A DNA stretch of 64,000 nt, taken from the NCBI GenBank assembly GCA_002812745.2, contig NCSJ02000111.1, positions 62,001-126,000 on the forward strand, read 5' to 3'. The notes beneath the pieces are model-generated. The model ran no database searches. It saw only the letters and a list, made by a program, of their open reading frames with translations, and was not told the DNA's origin. Positions 1 to 11,501 of the stretch are shown here, piece after piece; position 1 is the first letter of the stretch; every line of letters begins with the position of its first letter. Source of the DNA: Scytalidium lignicola. Lineage: Eukaryota; Ascomycota; Leotiomycetes. The position numbers and the translations under genes are program-made.

Positions 1-59
1 CTTGCACAACCTTGTACCTGACGTTGCCGCGACAAAAAGCTTGCAATCAAGCCCCCATC

Positions 60-2156
60 ATGTCGACTATCGACTCCTACGAGGTTGTTGACGAGCCGCG
101 ACGTCATAGATCGCACCGCCATCGCGACCCGAGAGACGACAGAGAGCCAAGATACGTCGACAAGCAGGACACATATTACTCCCGCGATCTGGTCCGCCGG
201 CCGACGCGAGAAGATAGCGATCTTTCTGTCGAAGAAGTCAGGAGGGAGTTCCCTCCACCCGGCTCCGCTGCCTACGCTCAACGGCGTTATGATCGGTACG
301 ACCCGCCGTACCGTTCCAGATCCGTCGAACGCGGCGCGTACCTTGGAGACCCTCGACGCTCTTACAATGAGCTTGACAACCGCCGAAGGGATGTTGTTGA
401 AGAAGAAGTTGTCAAGCGCCGTCGCTCTCTTTCACGCAACCAGAAAATTTTGGCGGCTGCTGGAGGAGCAGCGATTGCTGTCGGGGCTAAAGAGTTGTGG
501 GATCGCAGAGAAGCACATGGCGGTCCAGTCCACCGCAACGCCCTCGGCTCAGCAGCTGCGGGAGCTGCTGGCGCCTTTGCGGCCTATGAAGGTGCCGAAT
601 ACTATGCCAAGCACGGCAAAAAGTCTGAGGATAAGGAAAAGAAAAAGACGTACATAGCGCATCGTGGGCGTGATGGCGAGATCGACGAATACTATTCGTC
701 AGATGACGAGAGCGTCAAACCAAAGCAATCGAAGAGTCGCCGTAAGTCTATCGTCGATAGTGCGTTGGGACTTGCTGGCCTGGGTGCTGCTGCCAAAGCA
801 GCAAGTGGTGGTCGAAGTCGACGAGGCAGCGATGACAGCCATGAGTCCGGTCGTCGGTCTCGAGGCCGTGACGAAAGCCCCAAGGGCACGGCAAAGTTCC
901 AGCAAGCAGCGAAGGCAGCATTGCTGGCCGGTGCTGCCGAAGCCTTTCGAGTCCGCAATGAGCCAGGAGGATGGGGAGGCGAAAAGGGGAAGCGCATCAT
1001 CACAGCGGCTATTGGAGCGGGTGGCATTGATGCCGCTGCAGACCGGGATCCGGATCATAAGAGTAAACGTCACATACTTGAGGCCGTGGTTGGCGGCCTT
1101 GCCGGTAACCGTCTGATTAACGGCTCAAGAAACGCCGTGTCGGAAGATGGTCGATCTGGTAGGGGTCGATCGCGATCAAGATCAAGATCAAGAGGGCCAG
1201 GCGGGAGCGGAGGACTTGCTGCAATCGCAACAGCAGGCCTAGGAGCTCTCGCTGGCAAGAAGCTCTTGGATCGTTCTAGATCTCGCTCGCGCGGAGGCAG
1301 TGATCGTCGCCGGAGAGATAGTCGAGATTCATATGACAGTAGAAGCCCTTCACCTCCTCGCCAGGATCATCGCCGGAGAAGCAAGAGTGTTACGGATTAT
1401 GCTAGGAAGGGCCTCGCAGCTCTAGGGATTGGTGAGACTGCCGCTCACGAGAACGATAAACATCGACGGGACGATCGATCTCGGCGTAGTGCCTCCGTCG
1501 CTGACGATGATGATTACGCATCGAGACGATCTCGACGCCACGGATCAAGTCGAGCTGATCCATATGATGACCATGGCTATGACGATGCGCGATCACAACC
1601 AAGCGCCCGACGTCGGGATGGACAAAGAAACAGGAGGGTCGCCGAGGGCAAAGAAGATCCTTCGGATTCGGAGAGTAGCTTGGGGTCCTCTTCAGGTGAC
1701 GAGAAGCGCATCAAGAAGATGAAAGGTAAGCAACTTCTTACGGCTGGCTTAGCCAGTATTGCAACCATACATGCTGCGCACAGTATCTATCAAAGTATGG
1801 AAAAGCGTGCTGCAAGACGGAAGGCTGTAGAAGAGGGCGAGATGACACCTGAGGAAGCCAAGAAACTCAAAGCGAAAGCTACGCTGCAAGATGCAGCATC
1901 TGTTGGGATTGCAGCACTTGGAATCAAGGGCGCCATTTCAGAGATTAAGGAGGCAAATGAGATGCGCCGCGAGTGTAGGGAGTTTCGAGAGAAGAAAGAG
2001 GAGCGTCACCAAAAGCGCCTTGAGCGACAGAAGGGCATTGCCAACAAAAATAATGCATCTGATACGCGCCTGCAAACTTACAGACCGCGTTATGTTGATG
2101 ACAATCCGTATTCTGCGCATCTGCCAGCCCCTCCTGTTGGCTATGATCGCAGATGA
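60..2156 (+). CDS. DUF3824-type Arg/Ser-rich, Ala/Gly-repeat protein
   Basis: Single-exon gene of 698 aa. I chose the ATG at 60 (MSTIDSYEVVDEP) because this looks like a natural N-terminus; the frame stays open to the left edge, so an upstream exon cannot be excluded. The protein alternates highly charged Arg/Ser/Asp-rich stretches (SRSRSRSRG near residue 390) with short Ala/Gly-rich hydrophobic segments such as AAAGGAAIAVGAKELWDRRE and GLAAIATAGLGALAGKKLL. This is the pattern of the fungal DUF3824 family, whose function is unknown to me. The C-terminal 130 residues are helical and very basic, with a likely coiled coil (EMRRECREFREKKEERHQKR). Membrane association of the Ala/Gly segments is possible but is inference. 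Confidence is high that it is a gene and moderate for the family. Confidence 0.85.
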   Translation: MSTIDSYEVVDEPRRHRSHRHRDPRDDREPRYVDKQDTYYSRDLVRRPTREDSDLSVEEVRREFPPPGSAAYAQRRYDRYDPPYRSRSVERGAYLGDPRRSYNELDNRRRDVVEEEVVKRRRSLSRNQKILAAAGGAAIAVGAKELWDRREAHGGPVHRNALGSAAAGAAGAFAAYEGAEYYAKHGKKSEDKEKKKTYIAHRGRDGEIDEYYSSDDESVKPKQSKSRRKSIVDSALGLAGLGAAAKAASGGRSRRGSDDSHESGRRSRGRDESPKGTAKFQQAAKAALLAGAAEAFRVRNEPGGWGGEKGKRIITAAIGAGGIDAAADRDPDHKSKRHILEAVVGGLAGNRLINGSRNAVSEDGRSGRGRSRSRSRSRGPGGSGGLAAIATAGLGALAGKKLLDRSRSRSRGGSDRRRRDSRDSYDSRSPSPPRQDHRRRSKSVTDYARKGLAALGIGETAAHENDKHRRDDRSRRSASVADDDDYASRRSRRHGSSRADPYDDHGYDDARSQPSARRRDGQRNRRVAEGKEDPSDSESSLGSSSGDEKRIKKMKGKQLLTAGLASIATIHAAHSIYQSMEKRAARRKAVEEGEMTPEEAKKLKAKATLQDAASVGIAALGIKGAISEIKEANEMRRECREFREKKEERHQKRLERQKGIANKNNASDTRLQTYRPRYVDDNPYSAHLPAPPVGYDRR

Positions 2157-3109
2157 GGAGGAGTCATCTTTGTCGGCTTGCTCGTTTCTCCCAAACAGCT
2201 CCTTGGCCTGATGGGATCATTCACGAAGTTTCATGAAGTCACACGTTTGGGTTTGGTCACAGCATGCTACCCTACTACTTGCCGCCTGTCTATCCGCATC
2301 GCNTTTTTTTTACATTGTCCTTTCCCCCCTTTTTTCCCGCAAAATAAATGAACCAAACAGACAAGCTGTGTAGAGAATAATAACTGATTTTTTTTTTTAT
2401 TGTGGCAGCTCCCCGTTATTAATCAATGCAAGTGACCTGTTTTCGATACAAGCTTGCGTCGGAGTAGGCGAGTGTTTGGTTCTCTACTGAAGAATCATCC
2501 ACGGGGGAAGTGGCGATGTCATTATGCACTAGATTGGATCTTTATCGCGAGGGTTGGATAATGCGTGGGTAGAGGACCATGTGTCCAAACGGATTCTACT
2601 TTGAAGCTCCCGGAGTGGGTAGACTGCGGGAATAACGATTTGCATGAATTTATGACGATAACTAGAGGGTGGATGAATTCAAGGCAAGCCATTTTTTGTA
2701 TTACGCTAAAGAGATTGAGCTGGTCGTTGTGATCAAATCATAATGCTAGTATTCGTGCTGCATGCACAACTGGATCTTTACAGATCCGCGAAGTCTCTTC
2801 GCTCCTCTTACAGGTTCCTAGACAAGCTAAGCAAGGATTTATATCCTGCAGAATTCATTGGCTGAAGTAGCCAGCCTCCCCAATATTGTTTTATTGTATT
2901 GTATCTTTATCTGTGGAGTACTAAAGCAAAGTCGTTCAAACTAAACAGGCAAGAATCTATTTTATCACTTGTCGAATAATGGAAATACTAAAACCTCCCG
3001 GATATTGCGGTACCTGATGAGAATCATGCCTGAAAAGAATTACGCATATTCCCATGAGAAATCATACTTGGCAAAGACTCATAACGTAATTCTCGGTCTG
3101 CTCGATCAC

Positions 3110-3300
3110 TGAACTCCCTGGTAAACTAACTGCTGAAAATACGGTCACGTGATATGGGATCGTGTGACTAGAGGGAAACACACCTACAGTGCCAGCCACC
3201 TTATTTTACTTACCTGAATGTATATACTGACCTTACGCCCACTATAGCTCAGCAACGAATTCACTCCTCATTAGACCTATACTGTATGTCAGTATCAACA
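3110..3300 (-). repeat. Outer inverted-repeat copy, left
   Basis: The reverse complement of this stretch matches 4385-4550 with substitutions and small indels. Shared blocks include ACAGTATAGG, TAATGAGGAGTGAATT, ATAGTGGG-GTAAG, GGTGGCTGG and ATATCACGTGACC. Together with the right copy it brackets about 1.4 kb, as terminal or long inverted repeats of a degenerate mobile element would. Exact ends are uncertain because the copies have diverged. Confidence 0.7.
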
Positions 3301-3778
3301 ACCATAAAGTTTTGCAATATAATAGAATAGTCCAATATAATTTCAAATATTCGGTCTCTTTATTCTTTAAAAACATGCAATCTTATTTATATATGATTTC
3401 AGGCCCGAAAATCAAGACGAATTTATTATACAACATAAACAATCAATGCCAATCAATATGTTGAGTTTGCTAGGGAATGGTTTACTCGATTTTGCGGTAA
3501 ATTTCAGTGATCGACCGGACCGGGAATTAATTACGTTACCTATTTCCGATAATAACTGCATATTCAAGGCAATGTTTTCACGATAGAACCTGTGATTACA
3601 GCATGTGGTACTTACTGTAAATTACAATTCCTAGGTACCTTCTCACATAAAATGCGCCCGTAAGAGATTTGGGGTCTGTTTGGATTCGCGTAAATTGCTC
3701 CTGAATTTCAGGACCCTAGCGCGGTTGTTATTAGAAGATATATGCGAGCCGCTAAAAATTCAGGCGAGCAAATGGTGC

Positions 3779-4050
3779 TGAAATACAGTATAGGTTTAAT
3801 AAGGAGTGAATTCGTTGCTGAGCTATAGTGGGCGTAAGGCCAGATTATCCCATGGGGCCCGGCTCGTTTAAACTCGTCAAAATCCGTCAAGCAAGAATTC
3901 ATATACAAGGATATCAATCATCGAGAACCTTTCATTTCCAACAAAAGGCCAATCAACACACTTTTCATTTTAAGGCACGACGCTAAAAGTGGCCTCAAAG
4001 TGGCCTCCCGGGCCCCATGGGATATACATTTAGGTAAAGTAGGGTCTAAC
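3779..4050 (+). repeat. Inner copy of the same repeat, split by a MITE
   Basis: The segment 3782-3845 (ACAGTATAGG, AGGAGTGAATTCGTTGCTGA, GCTATAGTGGGCGTAAGG) is a third copy of the outer repeats, in the same orientation as the right copy. It is interrupted at 3846 and resumes at 4023 with TATACATTTAGGTA, the bases that follow directly in the right copy (4470-4485). The two uninterrupted copies therefore act as empty sites for the insertion. Confidence 0.7.
3848..4022. mobile_element. 175-bp MITE with 15-bp TIRs and TA target duplication
   Basis: The ends are perfect inverted repeats: TCCCATGGGGCCCGG at 3848-3862 and CCGGGCCCCATGGGA at 4008-4022. Both ends are flanked by TA (3846-3847 and 4023-4024), the target duplication typical of Tc1/mariner-type elements. 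There is no internal ORF, so it is non-autonomous. Paralogous repeat copies nearby lack the insert and show the unbroken sequence. The TIR and TSD are seen directly; the superfamily assignment is inference. Confidence 0.8.
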
Positions 4051-4384
4051 TAAGTTTTCCAATCTTATATACAAAATCGATCCAGACCTGAATTTCCAAC
4101 AGGGATAATTGGTGGCAGTGGGTGTGCACGTAAAATAGTTCAATTCAAGCGAGTCCAAACAGGCCCTTATTTTGAAGAGATAATAACAAATCCAATTCCT
4201 CCGTAAAAATTGCCAACCAGGAATTTCACCTAGGCCTCCAGGCGGATGGGACAAGTTCCACACAACCACCTATAAAACTTAGAAGGATTTAGATAGAAGG
4301 ATTTAGATTTACAAACTGGTAAAGGCAGCAAAAGACTTTTTCATCGCTAGAAAATAGATATAATTCAGTGCTGTCTTCTCGAGC

Positions 4385-4550
4385 TCACATGAATACTGAA
4401 ATATACAGTATAGGGTTAATGAGGAGTGAATTAGTTACAGAGTTATATAGTGGGTGTAAGACCAAATATACATTTAGGTAGATAGAAATAGGGTGGCTGG
4501 TACTACTGTGATCCAATATCACGTGACCAGACTTTCAGCACAGGTCCCTG
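4385..4550 (+). repeat. Outer inverted-repeat copy, right
   Basis: This is the partner of 3110-3300 in inverted orientation. The alignment runs from ATACAGTATAGGGTTAATGA through ATATCACGTGACC to TTTCAGCA. This copy is uninterrupted at the point where the inner copy carries the MITE. Confidence 0.7.
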
Positions 4551-5444
4551 GGTAATAGGTCTTAGAAATACCCGCCTAGTACGGAGAGAATCACGGCTGA
4601 CTTTATAAACTACTATCTACATCCTTCGTATAAAACGTAACCAACCACCCATCCATGCATTAAGCACTCCCACTCATCATCATAGATTCGACATTAGTTC
4701 CTATAACCAGGTATTATATACCTCATCTTCAAGGTTACCTACAAAAAGCTTTACTGGTTCAATANGTATATATATATATATATATATGCAACGAATACCC
4801 CACAAATAGAATAAGTACCTCCTGTGTTTTTATCTAGTAATTTAGGTACCTAACTAGTNAATGTCCCTCTTTGGTATAAAATGGTTCTAATAGGTATATT
4901 ACCTGCCGCTCTAGATACCAGTCATCCTCCCTTTTTATTTTACGTATTTCAAAATCAGGCGATTCTTGCTGACAAAGCTATCTCATAAGGAAGGTCTAGG
5001 ATGGTTTATATATTAGACGAACTGAATTTTGACCTACAGCGTAGATCAAATAATAATAATTAACATCCTATGATATGTTTAAAATTAAATAATATACCCT
5101 GAAGCTCTAAATGACCAAAATGACAACTTTTAGCATCGTTGCCTTATATTTAGACTCTTCAGAAACGTTTTACCACTGAAGAAGGTCGTTGAGTAGGTTA
5201 AATCCTTGAATGTTACTTATATAAATTTTGGCCTAATAAGCTTAAGCGAGTGGAGAGGGGATAGAACAACCGTTGGTGTCCGGACTTGTATACATATATT
5301 ATTTGTAAAGTCTATGCCATTCAGTGGCGATTCTTGATTTATTTACACTAATTTACACGATTACAAAATGTCCTGGCCTCGCTCGTTATATCCTCAAAGA
5401 AACCTGATATATAAAAATCGAAGCGGAAACCATAAATATGCCCT

Positions 5445-7808
5445 TTAAAGCCGACCAAGGAGGGACTTGACCAAGGCTGATAGTTGATTGATATGCACAT
5501 GCTCCCGTACATGTAATCTTCTGCATTGAACCTCGCAGAGCTTTTCTGTTTTCCATTGTCTCCCAAGGACAATTATAATGGGATAACCGATCAAATCTGC
5601 GTCCCCCATTTTCCAAGGGAAAGCTTGATGGCGGTCATCAAGCACAATATCCAAATCGGGGTTACCATCTCGCTGTTCACCATATAATGTATCATAGACT
5701 TGCACAGCAGCATCTTCAAGTCCATTAGTTGGAACAATGACCACTTCATATGGGGCCATGACGCGAGGCCAGTTAAGTCCCCTCTCGTCAGCGAGGTTTT
5801 CAGCCACAGCACTAATCATCCGCGATATACCGATGCCGTGGCAACCCATCTGCATCGGCACTTCGATGGTGGACTCAGGTCGACTCTTTTCACTAGTATT
5901 TTGATAATTTGAGACCTGGTCAACGTGTTTGTTCGGGATCGTGACCATCGCCTTCATTGGTTCACTATAGCGTGTGCCCAAATGAAACGTATGGCCTAGT
6001 TCGATAGCCTTTTGAACGGTTAGAGTCGAGTGAGAGCATCGAGGGCATGTATCCCCATCCTTGATCCGAAGGAGATTCAAAGACTGTGCAGTTAGTGGGT
6101 GACGGGATATACAAGACGTCGAGATATCTGATGGTATGCATGTTGACGAAGCTGGCCAGAACGGAAGTTGAGAATCCGCAGACTCAATGGCAGTCCGTAT
6201 AGAATTTGGCAGGCGGCCATCGATAAGGTTAAGAACTCGGAACCTGCGAGTCTGTATGACCGAACCGTTATCTTCAATAGGAGCTAGTAGAGATTGCCTA
6301 GTCCAGAGTGGTAAAGGATCCTCAACTGAGGCATCTAATTCCGGAAAGACAGATTTGATGGCGTAGATGTTGATTCCTCGCTCTTCCTCTGTACCTAGCT
6401 GCGATGTGTATGATGGATACCAAGCATTGACTAATGTAAGGCGATCACGAGAGATCCCTCGCCAGACTTGAAGCTCTAAACCTCTAGGAAAACTAGGCCC
6501 TGTATCTGTAGAATCTAACAGCGCAGCTGGCGGACTATCCTGTCTAGCATCACTGCGGTCTGTTGATATTTTGCTTTCTGCTAGTTCTTCATTTGCAACA
6601 TAATGGCAAAATGAACAGCTGACAATGTGGTCCTCACCCTTAGACGTGGGAAAGTGGAACTCATGACTTAAATTCCCACCAATATCTCCAGAATCCGCCT
6701 CTGCCACTAGATATGGCATTTTGAGCTCGTTGAACAACTGTGCATATATCTCCCGGACTTCATGATATGTGGCCAAAGCTAACGATGAATTGTAATCGAA
6801 AGTATAAAGATCCTTCATAAGAAACTCCCGGGAACGCAAAAGGCCATGTCTAGGTCTCAATTCATCCCGATACTTGCGGGCTGAGAATTCGGTGTGAGTT
6901 TTCTGAAAGCATAATTTGGAGTAATGACCCACATGTTTGGTACAGTCGTACAGGAAACTCCTTGTATGACTTTACTACACCTGATACCAAAGCAGTGATT
7001 TCCTCTTCATGGGTTGGAGATAGAAGATATCTTGTTCCTTTTCTATCCTGGAAGCGGAAGAGCTAGGAGGAAATCGTTAGCGTTGTTTAGAATCTTCAAG
7101 ATAAGGATGGTGGTACTTCGGCGTTTCCTGGCTTCAATCTACCACNTTTTTGTCCATATCTCCTCCGAAGATATAGAGGACAGGGACAATTTTGAAGCGC
7201 CTGTCTCAAAAATTAGTCAAGCGAGCTTGGGATGGGGGGGGGGGGGAAGAGTAAATGGATGATGATACCTAGTTTAGCCATATATTTATCTATAAGTGTT
7301 TCTAATTTGTTCTGCACTCGAAGCCCAAGAGGGAGAAGGTGGAATATTCCAGAGTGGGCCTAGCAATGATAGTTAGAAGCCAATTATCTAATCATATAAT
7401 CTAGGAGAGGCAACCTGGCGTAGAAACCCAGCCCGAATAAGCTTGGAATGTCCATCTTGAAAAGTTAGCAATTCAAACGCTCAAATATTTAAGCAAACGT
7501 TTGTCTTTCACCTTCATTTGAACTTGCCGCAATACCACCAGTTGGGATCCATATACGTGACAGCCGTGCTCTATTATCAAACTAATTTTGTCAGCGCCCT
7601 ATCCTATTACGGAGAAGGTGTCCAATGCCTCTCAACTTACTATTGGGTCAAAGTTTAAGACATCAGAATCGTGACGGGACAAAGCAGTATCACAGTATTT
7701 AGAACAGGAAACAATCCGTATTGGTGGGTGGTGCAACTTCCAGAAATTGAGCCTAGACAGACTGAACGGTTGGGAGCTGCGAGGACGATGGGTACGAATA
7801 GGTAACAT
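5445..7808 (-). CDS. Mitochondrial prolyl-tRNA synthetase (class II)
   Basis: Charges mitochondrial tRNA-Pro. Seven exons by my reading: 7808-7641, 7581-7512, 7455-7415, 7359-7269, 7200-7117, 7062-6933 and 6880-5445, giving about 672 aa. The first exon is Arg/Ser-rich with few acids, as a mitochondrial presequence would be. Then come [26 protein letters not shown] and [16 protein letters not shown] (motif 1 region), [14 protein letters not shown] and [20 protein letters not shown] (motif 2), a [21 protein letters not shown] segment, and motif 3 [11 protein letters not shown]. The C-terminus is the anticodon-binding domain ending [11 protein letters not shown]. One N at 7146 in exon 5 shifts the frame; removing it restores EEIWTK-x-GRL, so I read it as a sequence artefact. 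The longer 5' open frame begins at a TTG; the first ATG is at 7808. Mak21 lies divergently 354 bp away. Confidence 0.93.
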
Positions 7809-8162
7809 GTCGTTGTTAAAGCTCCTTGAGGGTCTTATCACGTGAGAAAACAATAAGGTTAGAGGATGGTCTTAAGAATTAAGGCGATTGGATCTTACTA
7901 CCCTACACCAACATCGTGAATCTTCGAGTCTGAGTGCCTAACTTGGTGCGAAGGGATACTAAAGACTGCAAGGCAAGTAAGTGGATTATTGATAAAACCA
8001 AAGAAAGGAGGTCGCTCGAAGTTGAAAGTTAGTGGAAATCTGAGGCGAAGCTTTGATTTTCGCGTAAAAATCCTCCAGCAGAGCTTCTCGGCTTATCTTA
8101 TCGCTCAAGAAAATTATTCTCCACGACTCGCTCATTTTTTTACACAGCAAGGTATCGTCAAG
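7809..8162. promoter_or_regulatory. Divergent promoter, prolyl-tRNA synthetase / MAK21
   Basis: 354 bp separate the two start codons. A CACGTG E-box lies at 7839-7844, close to the synthetase start. Sharing of the interval by two translation-related genes would allow co-regulation, but that is inference. The assumed MAK21 5' leader is rich in purines. Confidence 0.45.
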
Positions 8163-11100
8163 ATGACTGGACAATTTAAACCCAGCCCGAAACCTGCAAA
8201 TTTGACAAAAGGAAAAGAAAAAGATGATTTCCCTTCTTTTGGCGAGGGCGCTCTGGCGTCCTTGACTGCCAAAATCGAGAAAGGACTCCAACGCGAATCT
8301 CAATTGACGGCTGGCCATAAGAACCAATCTTCGCGGCAGGGAAGAGGTATCACCCAAGATATTCCTGGTGATGGAAGCATGGGGAATAAACTGCCTAGTA
8401 ATGGCAGAGGCACTAAACGAGATGCGGAAGGGAATGCAAAACATTCGCACAAAGCTGCAAAAAAGAGCAAGAATGTAACTGGTCGACAGAAAGGAGAAGA
8501 CGAAGATCGTGTGGTACTCCTTCAAGAGATATTGGCACTGGGTGGGACTGAAGAAGATTTAGAATTGGTTGTCGGCGCCTCCTCTAGTGATGATGAGAGT
8601 TCGAAGGCGAGTAATAACACGCTGCCTGTTGACATGGCTCTTAGCAAGGAGATTGCCAGTTTTGTTGCTGGCCTTGGTATTGAGAGCAATAACTTGGAGG
8701 ATACTAGTGAGGAACACACTGATGAAGAAGCTTTGGTAATGGACGCACCCTCAGAGATCGATATACCAACAAAAGGAGAGAACGACAAAGCAAGTAGTAC
8801 TATAGGAAACAAGCTATCTCAAAAGCCAAACAACCTTTCCCAAAAGGGCACAAATCGTCTTGTTAGTACCTCCGCCGACGTTTGCAACTTACTCGACTAA
8901 CCGCCTTATAGTTTTTTGAAGCACGACCAGACTGGCATGCGGCCGAACTCCCACAACTTCCAGAACCTCTATCGAATGATACCTCATCATATCGAGACAT
9001 TATTGCGAACCTCAAAGACTATGCGACATCTCTTCTAGAAGCTGATGCAGCACTTTACGCTTCAAAGCATCTTTCTTCTTCCTCTTCACATCGTTTCCTT
9101 TCTACTATCATGGCTTCAGGCACTTTGTCTGATAAGGTGTCAGCACTAACTCTAGTTATCCAAGAGTCACCGGTTCACACCACGGCATCTTTTGAGAATC
9201 TGTTAGGGCTCGCACAGAAGAGAAGCCGAGGCCAGGCTGTAACTGCTCTAGGAGCATTGAAAGATTTGCTAGGTGTAGGGGTCGTTTTGCCAGCTCATAG
9301 ACGTCTTCGACATTTTGCAAGTCAGCCAGGTCTCTTAGGAACCATACAAAATAGTTCAATCCGCAGCTGGAGGATAGGCCAGAAACTTCCTGGTGGGATT
9401 GCTGAAGCCCACCTTATCTCCTGGGCATTCGAAGATTGGCTAAAAGAGACATATTTTAGCATGCTGAAAGTCTTGGAGGGCTGGTGCAACGATGAGGTAG
9501 AATATGCCCGGTCACGAGCTGTAAACTATGTATATGAATTGCTGAAAGAAAAACCCGAACAAGAAGCCAACCTTCTTCGACTCCTTGTCAACAAGCTTGG
9601 AGACCCGGACAAAAAGATAGCGTCAAGAACGTCTTACTTATTACTTCAGCTACAAATTTCACATCCTTTGATGAAGTCAATCATCATACGCTCAATAGAA
9701 ACCGAAATACTTTTACGTCCAGGCCAGAGCATGCATGCAAAGTATTATGCTATTAATACACTTAACCAAACGATTTTGAGTGCTCGAGAGGAACCCGTGG
9801 CACAAAAACTTCTGAGTATTTATTTCGAACTTTTTGTGTCTCTGTTGAAGACATCAGATGGTGCAAAACCAGTAGATGCACCGGTTCTCAATCGAAAGGG
9901 ACAAATACAAGGCGGGGGTGGGCTAATAGGGAAAAAAGCGAAACAGAAAGCAGCTAAGGATGAAGTAAAAAAAGCTAGCGAAGAATCGACGGAAAAATTG
10001 ATATCTGCAGTTCTTACTGGTGTGAACCGTGCATTTCCTTTCTCTAAGACTGACGACTTCACGTAAGTTAATAGTACGGTTTATAGAGTCACACGCTAAC
10101 CATCGGTATAGTTTGGAAAAGCATATGGATACATTGTTCAAAATAACCCATTCCTCGAATTTCAACACTAGCATCCAGGCATTAATACTGATTGAGCAGT
10201 TGTCTACCTCAAAGCATGTGGCAGTTGACCGTTTCTATAAAACTCTTTACGAGTCCCTTCTCGACCCACGCCTTGTAACTTCATCTAAACATACTTTATA
10301 TCTCAACTTACTATTCAAAGCTTTGAGGTCCGACCTCAATTTAAAACGTGTGAAGGCGTTTGTCAAGAGACTGCTTCAAGTTGCGACATTACATCAGCCA
10401 CCATTTGTCTGTGGTGTGCTTTATATGTTAAAGGAGTTAGAAGCCATATTTCCTGGGCTGAAGGCTCTTCTTACAGATCCCGAGGAGTACGAAGATGTTG
10501 ATGAAGAGGTTTTCTATGACGTTCCTGAGGATGCGGCAGAATCTGCGATAAATGAAGTTCACACCCATCCCCTCCAAGAAAAACGTTCTCGTGTTTACGA
10601 CGGCAGAAAGAGAGATCCTGAACACAGTAACGCCGATCAAAGCTGTTTGTGGGAATCTGTATGTATGTTGTGCACATAGAATGTACCATGGCTAATCGAA
10701 ATACAGCTTCCATTCTTGGTTCATTTCCACCCTTCAGTCTCTTTATTTGCCTCCCATCTGCTAAACGACGGGAAGATGCCACCGAAGCCGGATCTAGCAT
10801 CACATACACTCTCTCACTTCTTAGATAAATTTGTTTACCGTAATGCAAAGGTTTCGGCTGCAACTCCCCGCGGAAGCTCAATCATGCAACCTCTCGCTGG
10901 TGGAGATAGCCGTAGTGTGCTCCTCCTATCAAGCCGATCCCCAACAGCAGGACAGGAATCAGTCAACTCAGAGTCATTCTGGCGCAAAAAAGCCGAAGAT
11001 GTTTTAGTTGATGATGTTTTCTTCCACAAATATTTCAGTCAGATTGGCAAGGCAAAACAGAGCGCTGGTGCTAAGAAAGTCTCTTCGGAGCTGGATGACG

Positions 11101-11501
11101 GAGCTGTTGAGCTGGGCAAAGATGGAGAGGACGAGGATGAGATATGGCAAGCACTCGTGGATTCAAGACCGGAAATCGAAGGCAACAGTGAAGATGAATC
11201 TGATATGGACATGTTAGATCTCGAAGACTCTGACTTAGAGACTCCTTCAGATAAGGTAGCAAGTGACTCCGATCTAGAACCGGGATCGGACGAAGATGAG
11301 GTGTCATTGAATGATGACAATAGTAAAGACTCTGAGAACGAGCTATTTGATAAGGAATTGCAAGTTGGAGATCCGGAAGTGACTGAGCAAAAGCATGCCG
11401 GAAATAAGCGGAGAAGAAAGATGCTGAAGAGTTTGCCAACATTTGCTTCTATTGAGGATTATGAGGCGATATTAGACAATGATGCAGATGAGGACTTCTA
11501 G
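8163..11501 (+). CDS. MAK21: Mak21/Noc1-type CBF ribosome biogenesis factor
   Basis: Four exons: 8163-8861, 8912-10062, 10112-10658 and 10707-11501; 1063 aa. Known role of the family: nucleolar export and assembly factor for pre-60S particles in the Noc1-Noc2 complex. The N-terminus is Lys/Ser-rich and acidic. Exon 2 opens with FFEARPDWHAAELPQLP, a hallmark of fungal homologues, followed by alpha-helical HEAT-like repeats (NYVYELLKEKPEQEANLL, KKIASRTSYLLLQLQISHP). The CBF/Mak21 domain covers about residues 620-830 (HTLYLNLLFKALRSDLNLKR, QPPFVCGVLYMLKEL). The C-terminus is a long acidic Asp/Glu/Ser tract with a basic KRRRKM patch. The ATG at 8163 is preferred over the open frame that begins at 7989 because the upstream part has no family-like sequence. 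All three introns are about 50 nt. Confidence 0.93.

Larger units (their letters stand above)
2157..5444. other. AT-rich gene-free interval with degenerate repeats
   Basis: No ORF here resembles a protein and coding-like composition is absent. The stretch after 2157 holds the 3' region of the DUF3824 gene. From about 3110 to 4550 lies a set of related repeats (described separately) with a nested MITE. A (TA)n tract sits at 4767-4787. Single N bases occur at 2303, 4765 and 4859. The AT-rich, stop-laden character would fit repeat decay, for example by RIP, but I did not measure dinucleotide indices. Confidence 0.6.

Noticed and set aside
5445..6932. Reading the prolyl-tRNA synthetase as an N-terminally truncated pseudogene
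   Set aside because: The missing N-terminal half is present upstream in six short exons with proper splice signals; only an N-related one-base artefact disturbs it.
7641..7853. Longer N-terminus of prolyl-tRNA synthetase from 7853
   Set aside because: The codon at 7853 is TTG; the first ATG in frame is at 7808 and already gives a good presequence.
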